This document shows positions 1 to 5,073 of a stretch of 5,930 nucleotides of DNA, one piece after another (the first letter of the stretch is position 1; each line of letters starts with the position of its first letter). The notes beneath the pieces are model-generated. The model was not told the DNA's origin and made no database searches. It saw nothing but the letters and a program-made list of their open reading frames with translations. The translations under genes and the position numbers were made by a program. Source of the stretch: CAZKGE01 sp964541695 (GTDB lineage Bacteria; Bacillota; Clostridia; Christensenellales; CAG-138); NCBI GenBank assembly GCA_964541695.1, contig CAZIRB010000123.1:1-5930 (forward strand). The letters run 5' to 3'.

Positions 1-1226
1 ACATCCCCGTGCAGGCGGACGTTTCGGGCGACGACGACGTGCTGTCCATTTTAAAGCGGTACATCAAAGAGACGTACGCTAAGCCCGGCGAGGTCTATCT
101 CGGGCTCGTGCACCGGCTCGACCGCCCCGTAGGCGGCGTCATGGTGTTTGCCAAGACGAGCAAGGCTGCGGCGCGATTGACGGAGCAATTCAAGACGCAC
201 GCGGCCAAAAAGCGCTACGCCGCGGTCGTGACCGGCGCTCCCGTGCCGGAGGCCGAGCTGACCGACTGGCTCGAGAAGGACGAGAAGACGTTTTCATCGC
301 GCGTCGTACCGGAAGGCACGCCGAGTGCGAAGGAGGCGCGGCTCCGGTACGCGCTGCTTTCCGAGGCGGACGGCCGCGCGCTGCTCGACGTGGAGTTGCA
401 CACCGGCCGGCCGCACCAGATCCGCGTGCAGCTTGCGCATGCGGGGCTTCCGATCGAGGGCGACCAGCGCTACAACGCGAACGCAACGCCCGGCGAGCAG
501 ATCCGGCTGTGGGCGTACGCGCTGACGCTGCGTCACCCGACGCTTGCCGAGGAGATGACGTTCTTCTCCGCGCCGCGCGGCGGCGGCTTTGCCGCGTTTC
601 CGGCGGCGGTGAAACTTTTGCCCGCGTTTGCCGCCTGCCGCGGCGTGTACGAGGACGGCGAGCTGCTCGTCGTCGACAAGAACGCGGGCGTCGAGGTCGA
701 GACCGATCTCGTGCCGGAGCTGTTGTCGATCTATCCGGAAATCTACGCTGTGCACCGGCTCGACGCGAACACGCGCGGCCTCGTCGCTTTTGCCAGAACG
801 CCGGAAAAGAAGGCGTCGCTCGAGCGCGCGTTCCATGACCACGACCTGACCAAGATCTACCATGCTGTCGTCTGCGGTGCGCCGCCCGAAAAGGGCAGGC
901 TCGTGCACTGGGGCGTCAAGGACGCGGAGCGCGCTTGGATGCAGATCGTGCCGGAGGGCGCGCAGGGCGCCGTGCGCATGGCGCTGTCGTACCGCGTGCT
1001 GAAGCGGGCCGACGACCGCGCGCTCGTCGAGATCGAACTTGAGACGGGCCGCACGCACCAGATCCGCGCGCAGTTTGCCGCCGCAGGCTATCCCGTGCTC
1101 GGCGACGACCGCTACGGTGACCGTGCGATGAACAAGCGCTGTCACAGGCGCGCGCAGGAGCTGCTGGCCAAGACGCTCGTCATCGACGGGCGGACGTTCA
1201 CGAGCCTGCGCGAGCTAACTTTATAA
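1..1226 (+). CDS. Tandem-domain RluA-family RNA pseudouridine synthase (5'-truncated by window edge)
   Basis: Predicted enzyme converting uridine to pseudouridine in rRNA or tRNA in the cytoplasm. The reading frame is open from base 3 and ends at a TAA at 1224-1226, giving 407 codons. Counting from base 3, domain 1 (about 1-195) has the catalytic HRLD motif at 37-40 (D40 the expected nucleophile) and GRPHQIR at 135-141. Domain 2 (about 213-407) starts again with a YEDGELLVVDKNAG-type strand, has a second HRLD at 251-254 (D254), GRTHQIR at 349-355 and a GDDRYGD segment. RluA enzymes normally carry one such domain, so this is a fusion. Both catalytic aspartates are present, so both halves could be active. 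The domains differ: the first ends in an LRHPT-type segment typical of short S4-less members, while the second ends in an NKR...AQELLAKTL segment more like RluC/RluD-type proteins. A GTG at 9 is not the likely start, because homology to the canonical N-terminal strand already runs through it. Family assignment is firm; the RNA target is unknown. Confidence 0.93.
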   Translation, partial: IPVQADVSGDDDVLSILKRYIKETYAKPGEVYLGLVHRLDRPVGGVMVFAKTSKAAARLTEQFKTHAAKKRYAAVVTGAPVPEAELTDWLEKDEKTFSSRVVPEGTPSAKEARLRYALLSEADGRALLDVELHTGRPHQIRVQLAHAGLPIEGDQRYNANATPGEQIRLWAYALTLRHPTLAEEMTFFSAPRGGGFAAFPAAVKLLPAFAACRGVYEDGELLVVDKNAGVEVETDLVPELLSIYPEIYAVHRLDANTRGLVAFARTPEKKASLERAFHDHDLTKIYHAVVCGAPPEKGRLVHWGVKDAERAWMQIVPEGAQGAVRMALSYRVLKRADDRALVEIELETGRTHQIRAQFAAAGYPVLGDDRYGDRAMNKRCHRRAQELLAKTLVIDGRTFTSLRELTL

Positions 1227-1240
1227 ACCGCATAAACCGC
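1223..1240 (+). repeat. 9-base tandem duplication over the stop codon
   Basis: ATAAACCGC occurs twice in direct succession (1223-1231 and 1232-1240). The first copy contains the TAA stop of the pseudouridine synthase gene. Because the unit is a multiple of three, the second copy supplies a second in-frame TAA at 1233-1235. It looks like a small slippage duplication that leaves a back-up stop. No function beyond that is supported. Confidence 0.6.
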
Positions 1241-1274
1241 GGCCGCGCGCCGCACCACAACGCCGGTGAAACCG

Positions 1275-1282
1275 AAGGGAGG
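1275..1282 (+). promoter_or_regulatory. Shine-Dalgarno site of the phospho-sugar mutase gene
   Basis: AAGGGAGG lies 5 bases upstream of the ATG at 1288 and fixes that start. The 61-base gap from the previous stop shows no credible -35/-10 pair and no terminator hairpin with a T tract, so read-through from the upstream gene is likely. Confidence 0.75.
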
Positions 1283-1287
1283 CCGAC

Positions 1288-3018
1288 ATGGCGGATTCTT
1301 ACGAGACCTATTTACAGTGGTATACGTCCGACAAGGTCGACGAGGCGACCAAGGAGGAGCTGTTTTCCATCTCGCGCGACAAACAGGAGATCGAGGAACG
1401 CTTCTACCGCGACCTCGAGTTCGGCACCGCGGGGCTGCGCGGCGTGCTCGGCGCGGGCACGAACCGCATGAACCGCTATGTCGTGGAGCGCGCGACGCAG
1501 GGGCTCGCGGACTATGTGCGCGCGTGCGGCGGCGCGGAGCGCGGCGTGTGCGTCGCGTTCGACTCGCGCAAATTCTCCGACGTGTTCGCCAGGGAGGTCG
1601 CCTGCGTGCTCGCGGCCAACGGCATTCCGGCGTTTTTATTCGACGCGCTGCGCCCCGTGCCGCTATTGTCCGGCACGGTGCCGCTGCTTGGCTGCGCCGC
1701 GGGCGTCGTGATTACGGCCAGCCACAACCCCGCCAAGTACAACGGCTACAAGGTCTATTGGGAGGACGGCGGCCAGGCCGCGCCGGAGCGCGCCGCGGCC
1801 ATATTCGAGCGCATCCAGAATACGCCGATGTTCGCCGCCAGGACGGTGGACTTCGACGCGGCCGTGGGCGCGGGCTTGATCCGGGTTATCGGCGCGGCCG
1901 AGGACGAGGCGTATTACCGGGCCGCGGAGCAGCTTTTGACCTATCCGGAACTCGTCAAACGCCACGGCGATACGCTGCCCGTCGTGTACACGCCGCTCAA
2001 CGGCTCCGGCAACGTGCCGGTGCGCGCGCTGCTTGCGCGCGTGGGCCTGACGAACGTCTCCGTCGTGCCGGAGCAGGAGCGGCCGGACCCGGCGTTCCCG
2101 ACCGTCGCCGCGCCAAATCCCGAGGACCCGGACGCGTTCACGCTCGCGCGCGCGCTGGCGGAACAAACGGGCGCGCAGGTGATCCTCGCGACCGACCCGG
2201 ACGCGGACCGGCTCGGCGTGTCCGTGCGCGGCGCGGACGGAAGTTGGCGCGTTTTGACCGGCAACCAGATCGGCGCGCTTTTGCTCGAGCACATCCTCTC
2301 GTCGAAGCACCGCGCGGGCACATTGCCGCAAAACGGCGCCGTCGTCAAGTCGCTCGTGTCGACGCACCTTGCCGACGCCGTCGCGGCCCGGTACGGCGTC
2401 GGGATGATCGACGTGCTGACGGGCTTCCGCTTCATCTCCGAAAAAATCGACCAGTTTAGCCGCACCGGCGAAAAAACGTTCCTGTTCGGCTTTGAGGAGA
2501 GCTACGGCTTCCTCGCGGGCGGCCTCTCGCGCGATAAGGACGCCGTCTCCTCCGCCATGCTCGTGTGCGAGATGTGCGTGCTCGCCGCGCGCGAAAATAA
2601 GACCCTCTCCGACCGGCTGGCCGAGCTGTACGAAACCTACGGCCACCACGGCGAGCGCGTAACGTCCCACACGCTCGAGGGTAAGGAGGGGCTCGAGAAG
2701 ATCCGGTCGTGTATGGCGGCGCTGCGCGAAAAGCCGCCGCAATCCGTCGGCGGCGCGCGCGTTACCGCGTTTGAGGACTATCTCTCCGGCGTCGTCACGC
2801 TGGCCGATGGCACGCAGCGCGAAACCGGCCTGCCGCCGTCCGATATGCTGCGCTTTCTGCTCGACGGCGGCGCGTGGATCGTCGTGCGCCCGTCCGGCAC
2901 CGAGCCCAAGCTCAAGCTCTATGCCGGCGCCGCCGCGCGCTCCGCCGCGGAGCTCGACGCGCGGCTCGCGGCGCTGATCGGCGCGTTCGACGCGCATGTG
3001 GAGGAGCTGCTGAAGTAG
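1288..3018 (+). CDS. pgcA: Phospho-sugar mutase, alpha-phosphoglucomutase (PgcA type)
   Basis: Cytoplasmic enzyme of the alpha-D-phosphohexomutase superfamily, expected to interconvert glucose 1-phosphate and glucose 6-phosphate through a phosphoserine and bound magnesium. It feeds UDP-glucose, glycogen and cell-envelope sugar synthesis. The 576 residues match the roughly 580 of Bacillus subtilis PgcA. All four superfamily signatures are present in order: the phosphoserine loop TASHNPAKYNGYK (143-155, S145), the metal loop DPDADRLG (303-310), the sugar-specificity loop GFEESYGFL (401-409) and the phosphate-binding loop RPSGTEPKLKLY (534-545). The N-terminal LEFGTAGLRG and GTNRMNRY segments (43-64) are also characteristic. 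No key residue is missing and the frame is intact. The start is chosen from the Shine-Dalgarno site 5 bases upstream. Phosphomannomutase or phosphopentomutase activity cannot be excluded from sequence. The gene is convergent with the LysM gene and followed by the repeat island. Confidence 0.93.
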   Translation: MADSYETYLQWYTSDKVDEATKEELFSISRDKQEIEERFYRDLEFGTAGLRGVLGAGTNRMNRYVVERATQGLADYVRACGGAERGVCVAFDSRKFSDVFAREVACVLAANGIPAFLFDALRPVPLLSGTVPLLGCAAGVVITASHNPAKYNGYKVYWEDGGQAAPERAAAIFERIQNTPMFAARTVDFDAAVGAGLIRVIGAAEDEAYYRAAEQLLTYPELVKRHGDTLPVVYTPLNGSGNVPVRALLARVGLTNVSVVPEQERPDPAFPTVAAPNPEDPDAFTLARALAEQTGAQVILATDPDADRLGVSVRGADGSWRVLTGNQIGALLLEHILSSKHRAGTLPQNGAVVKSLVSTHLADAVAARYGVGMIDVLTGFRFISEKIDQFSRTGEKTFLFGFEESYGFLAGGLSRDKDAVSSAMLVCEMCVLAARENKTLSDRLAELYETYGHHGERVTSHTLEGKEGLEKIRSCMAALREKPPQSVGGARVTAFEDYLSGVVTLADGTQRETGLPPSDMLRFLLDGGAWIVVRPSGTEPKLKLYAGAAARSAAELDARLAALIGAFDAHVEELLK

Positions 3019-3034
3019 GACGGGGATTTGGGAG

Positions 3035-3085
3035 GCAGGGGCTTTGCCCCTGCACCCCACCAAGGGCCTGAGGCCCTTGGAACCC
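3035..3085 (-). repeat. Two-hairpin palindromic element, inverted copy
   Basis: Two perfect hairpins lie side by side: GCAGGGGC-TTT-GCCCCTGC (3035-3053) and CCAAGGGCC-TGA-GGCCCTTGG (3060-3080), followed by AACCC. Read on the minus strand the order is GGGTT, CCAAGGGCC hairpin, 6-base spacer, GCAGGGGC hairpin. This is the same architecture as the two plus-orientation copies at 3119-3214 and 3240-3335, so I call it a third, inverted family member. It starts 16 bases after the mutase stop. Neither hairpin has a T tract, so it is not a canonical intrinsic terminator, though it could slow 3' exonucleases. Confidence 0.75.
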
Positions 3086-3116
3086 GCAGGAAAACTAGAA
3101 GCAAAAATTGTAATAA

Positions 3117-3146
3117 ACAAAAGCGGCCGTTTCAGGCTGCTTTTGT
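3117..3146. terminator. Bidirectional intrinsic terminator hairpin (copy 1)
   Basis: ACAAAAGCGGCC (3117-3128) pairs with GGCTGCTTTTGT (3135-3146) around a 6-base loop GTTTCA, with one G-T wobble. The A and T flanks give a T-rich tail in both directions, so it could end the mutase transcript on the plus strand and also act on the minus strand. It forms the left part of repeat copy 1. Confidence 0.7.
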
Positions 3147-3214
3147 GTATACGGGTTTCCAAAGGGCCCTCGGCCCTTTGGCGGGTGTTTGAGGGCAGAG
3201 CCCTCAACGTACCC
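3119..3214 (+). repeat. Composite palindromic repeat, tandem copy 1
   Basis: A 96-base unit made of a terminator hairpin, the hairpin CCAAAGGGCC-CTC-GGCCCTTTGG (3159-3181), the hairpin TTGAGGGC-AGA-GCCCTCAA (3189-3207) and a terminal CGTACCC (3208-3214). It aligns without gaps to 3240-3335 at an offset of exactly 121 bases, with 78 of 96 positions identical by my hand count. The central 32 bases (3153-3184) are identical in the two copies. Confidence 0.85.
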
Positions 3215-3239
3215 ATTTCCCCGGTCGCTTCCTCACTTA

Positions 3240-3265
3240 AAAAGCGGCCGGATCCGGCCGCCTTT
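3240..3265. terminator. Bidirectional intrinsic terminator with perfect 18-base palindrome (copy 2)
   Basis: GCGGCCGGATCCGGCCGC (3244-3261) is its own reverse complement, flanked by five A on the left and CCTTTGTTT on the right. Read on the minus strand, the GC stem is followed by TTTTT, a good intrinsic terminator for the LysM gene; read on the plus strand it is followed by a T-rich stretch. In RNA the central GATC would form the loop. Confidence 0.75.
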
Positions 3266-3335
3266 GTTTATTTGGGTTTCCAAAGGGCCCTCGGCCCTTT
3301 GGCGGAGGTCCGGGGGCAGCGCCTCCGGCGTACCC
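3240..3335 (+). repeat. Composite palindromic repeat, tandem copy 2
   Basis: Same order of parts as copy 1: terminator palindrome, hairpin CCAAAGGGCC-CTC-GGCCCTTTGG (3280-3302), hairpin CCGGGGGC-AGC-GCCTCCGG (3310-3328, one G-T wobble) and CGTACCC (3329-3335). The second hairpin differs from its counterpart in copy 1 at both arms, yet pairing is kept by matched changes (T-A to C-G twice, A-T to G-C once, G-C to G-T once). Selection on the fold is a reasonable reading. Confidence 0.85.
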
Positions 3336-3359
3336 CTGCGGGGGCAACGCCTCCGCAGG
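3335..3359. repeat. Extra hairpin next to repeat copy 2
   Basis: CCTGCGGGGGC-AAC-GCCTCCGCAGG forms an 11-base-pair stem with one G-T wobble and a 3-base loop. Its GGGGGC...GCCTCC core matches the second hairpin of copy 2, so it is probably a partial duplication of that module. It ends 20 bases before the stop codon of the minus-strand LysM gene, and so would lie in that gene's 3' untranslated region. Confidence 0.7.
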
Positions 3360-3379
3360 CCGTTCCCGCCGTTTCCCCT

Positions 3380-4849
3380 TCACTTCATCAGCACGATCTG
3401 CGTCCCCTCGGCGAGCGGCTCGGCGAGCGCCTGGTTCCATTGCAGAAGCTCGGGCACAGGCACGGCGAAGCGCTTGCCGACGTCCCAGAGCGTATCGCCG
3501 GCGTCGGCGCAGTAGACGATAATGCCGCGGGCGGCGGGCTTGGTGCCGCCGGCGGTGATCTCGGACACGAGCGTGGCGCGCTCACAGGCGTACTTGGCGA
3601 CGAACACGTCGCAGGTAATGCCGACCTCGAGCAGCCGGCCGCTGCCGACGGGCTGCGCGGAAAGAACGGCGACGTTGGCGGCCATGATGGGCGCGGGGTC
3701 GGCGTTGAGCGTAAAGCGCACGGGTACGTCCTCGGAAAAGCTGTGCAAGAACCCCCCGTCGCACTGGTAGACGGCGGTGACGAGCAGCATCGCGTCGACG
3801 TTGACGCGGTCGTTCATGCCGTCGGTGCCGGTGATGGCGGGCATGATCGAGACATAGATCGGCCGGTAGACCTCCGGCAGGTGCTTGGGCACGGAGAGGT
3901 TCTCGGTCGTTTGGACGACCTGGCGCGTGCAGCCGAGGTACGTGAGCCGGTCGACGTTTTCCTGCCGGCAGGTGAACGTCGAGCCCGTGTCGTAAGCGTC
4001 GAACAGCACGCGCTGCTCGGTGCGCTGCGCGCCGAACAGGCGGATATTGACGACGGCCTCCGCGTCGCAGACGCCGAAGTCCGCGTCGGCCGCGACGACG
4101 GACAGCGACGGCACGCTCGCCTCGGCGAAGCAGTCCTCGCCCATCGAGGCGGCGAACGAGTCGCGGAACGGAATCGCCGACGTGAACGCGTGCAGCTGGC
4201 CGTTCTCGGTGTCGTAGAGCACGGTTACGTACAGCGTGCCGTCGACGTTGGCAGCGCCGCCGGAGAACGCGATGCCGTCGATGCGCGCGCAGCCGGTGCT
4301 CGAGAGCACGCGCCGCGCGTCGCGGGCGGACAGCTCCTCGCGCAGGCGCAGGTTCGACTCGCCGAGCATCGTCTTCTTGCTGCACGAAAGCGGGCCGTAT
4401 TTTGCCTCGCAGCTCGTGCCCGTGATGCCGGTCACAAACGGCTGCGCCACGACCGTCTGCACGGTAACGGCAAGCTCGATCTGCAGCGAAAACTCGATCG
4501 CGCCGTTGCCGGGGTCATACTCGGACTCGAGCACCTGTGCGGTCGCCTCTGCGCGCATATCCGGCGTTACGCCCTCGACGGCGACCTCGTGCGTAAATGT
4601 CGAGCTGGCCGTAAAGCCGAACGGCTCGTCGGCCGCGGAAGCGCACACGAATGTGACGGTCAGGCCGCCCGAGACCTGCACCTTTTCGCTGCCGCAGACG
4701 GCGCCCGTAACCGAAAGCTGCGCCTGCGCGGACAAAACGCTTTTCAGCGTGGTGTTATCGGGCAGCGGAATGCGGCTGTTCAGCGACGTTTGATGCACCG
4801 TCCGCGACAAGAGCGTTTCCATACCAAGCTGGCTTGTTTGCACGTCCAT
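3380..4849 (-). CDS. SipL/SpoVID-like spore coat morphogenetic protein: SPOCS (DUF3794) repeats plus C-terminal LysM
   Basis: Predicted mother-cell protein of spore envelope assembly. Counting from the chosen start (489 residues), three beta-rich SPOCS-like repeats lie at about 42-143, 187-291 and 331-433. The second and third contain a VTVLYDTENGQLHAF or VTAVYQCDGGFLHSF core followed by an acidic and aromatic stretch. A single LysM motif closes the protein (444-489, with AGDTLWDVGKRF at 450-461 and a QWNQ turn). There is no signal peptide or membrane segment. The same domain order and length are known from Clostridioides difficile SipL, which binds SpoIVA through its LysM domain; Bacillus SpoVID is a related design. 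Orthology to SipL is inferred. ATG 4849 is preferred over ATG 4870 because AAGGAGG at 4867-4861 lies inside the longer frame and serves ATG 4849. Thirteen cysteines are spread over the protein. It is convergent with the mutase gene and divergent from gdh. Confidence 0.88.
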   Translation of the reverse strand: MDVQTSQLGMETLLSRTVHQTSLNSRIPLPDNTTLKSVLSAQAQLSVTGAVCGSEKVQVSGGLTVTFVCASAADEPFGFTASSTFTHEVAVEGVTPDMRAEATAQVLESEYDPGNGAIEFSLQIELAVTVQTVVAQPFVTGITGTSCEAKYGPLSCSKKTMLGESNLRLREELSARDARRVLSSTGCARIDGIAFSGGAANVDGTLYVTVLYDTENGQLHAFTSAIPFRDSFAASMGEDCFAEASVPSLSVVAADADFGVCDAEAVVNIRLFGAQRTEQRVLFDAYDTGSTFTCRQENVDRLTYLGCTRQVVQTTENLSVPKHLPEVYRPIYVSIMPAITGTDGMNDRVNVDAMLLVTAVYQCDGGFLHSFSEDVPVRFTLNADPAPIMAANVAVLSAQPVGSGRLLEVGITCDVFVAKYACERATLVSEITAGGTKPAARGIIVYCADAGDTLWDVGKRFAVPVPELLQWNQALAEPLAEGTQIVLMK

Positions 4850-4860
4850 AAGACAGGCAG

Positions 4861-4867
4861 CCTCCTT
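4861..4867 (-). promoter_or_regulatory. Shine-Dalgarno site of the LysM/SPOCS gene
   Basis: The minus strand reads AAGGAGG here, 11 bases before ATG 4849. It is a full anti-16S match, although the spacing is a little long. It overlaps codons 1-3 of the alternative frame from ATG 4870, which itself has no good ribosome site, so it decides the start. Confidence 0.65.
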
Positions 4868-4887
4868 CATCCATCAGTACTCTTTTC

Positions 4888-4916
4888 ATCCTATGGACGT
4901 CCCGCCCCGAACATGC
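4888..4916 (-). promoter_or_regulatory. Candidate SigE-type (mother-cell) sporulation promoter
   Basis: On the minus strand, GCATGTT (4916-4910) and CATAGGAT (4895-4888) are separated by 14 bases. The Bacillus SigE consensus, from memory, is about KMATATT, 14-15 bases, CATACAMT. The match is 6 of 7 and about 6 of 8. The predicted start near 4881 gives a leader of about 32 bases that contains the Shine-Dalgarno site and excludes ATG 4870. Mother-cell expression would fit a spore coat protein. The call rests on two short motifs in a GC-rich sequence and is tentative. Confidence 0.45.
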
Positions 4917-4987
4917 CTGCCGCGGGCAAATTGCGCCGGTGACGGCAAAAAATTTGTTGAAAGTGAAAGATATATTTTTTTGCGCAG

Positions 4988-5016
4988 TTGACAGCCGCCG
5001 CGCGATGGTCTATCAT
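4988..5016 (+). promoter_or_regulatory. Vegetative (SigA-type) promoter of the glutamate dehydrogenase gene
   Basis: A perfect -35 TTGACA (4988-4993) and a -10 TATCAT (5011-5016, 5 of 6) are separated by exactly 17 bases. An A/T run at 4971-4981 just upstream could act as an UP element. The predicted start is around 5022-5024, giving a leader of about 50 bases. A near-consensus promoter fits high expression of this enzyme. Confidence 0.8.
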
Positions 5017-5022
5017 TAAAAA

Positions 5023-5038
5023 TGCAGGAAATCCTGCA
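5023..5038. promoter_or_regulatory. 16-base dyad at the gdh transcription start (possible operator)
   Basis: TGCAGGA (5023-5029) and TCCTGCA (5032-5038) are perfect inverted repeats separated by AA. The dyad begins 6 bases after the -10 box and so overlaps the predicted +1. It could be a repressor operator, or a 5' hairpin that stabilises the mRNA. I do not recognise the motif as a known regulator's site. Confidence 0.5.
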
Positions 5039-5073
5039 AACTAGCGCTGTAAAAGACGCATCAGGAGGCCGAA

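Noticed and set aside
9..11. GTG as the start of the pseudouridine synthase
   Set aside because: The codons before it continue the canonical N-terminal strand of the RluA domain, so the gene begins upstream of the window.
294..1145. A 283-codon minus-strand frame opposite the pseudouridine synthase gene
   Set aside because: It is a shadow frame with no motif, opposite two conserved RluA domains.
1266..2459. A 397-codon plus-strand frame overlapping the mutase gene in another frame
   Set aside because: The product is highly arginine-, glycine- and alanine-rich and starts on the mutase ribosome site; it is an out-of-frame artefact.
1663..3216. A 517-codon open frame on the minus strand, opposite the phospho-sugar mutase
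   Set aside because: It is a shadow of a gene whose four catalytic signatures are intact. It begins inside the repeat island and has no recognisable domain.
3153..3305. The 32-base direct repeat at 3153-3184 and 3274-3305 as a CRISPR array
   Set aside because: There are only two copies. The 89 bases between them contain further repeat and terminator sequence rather than a unique spacer, and no cas gene is present.
3019..3379. Insertion sequence, attachment site or prophage remnant in the repeat island
   Set aside because: There is no transposase or integrase frame, no terminal inverted repeat pair bounding a unit and no target duplication. The hairpins explain the repeats.
4868..4870. ATG at 4870 (minus strand) as the start of the SPOCS/LysM gene
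   Set aside because: It lacks a ribosome site of its own, while its first codons contain the AAGGAGG that serves ATG 4849.
3044..4942. A 632-codon open frame on the plus strand, antisense to the SPOCS/LysM gene
   Set aside because: It runs through the hairpin island and lies opposite a gene with recognisable domains. Its product is arginine- and alanine-rich low-information sequence with no motif, as expected for antisense of GC-rich coding DNA.
4957..4976. TTGAAA (4957) and TATATT (4971) as a second gdh promoter
   Set aside because: The spacer is only 8 bases, far from the required 16-18. The A/T stretch is better read as an UP element of the downstream promoter.
5017..5073. A riboswitch or T-box leader for gdh
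   Set aside because: The predicted leader is about 50 bases with one tight hairpin and no terminator, too short for any known class.
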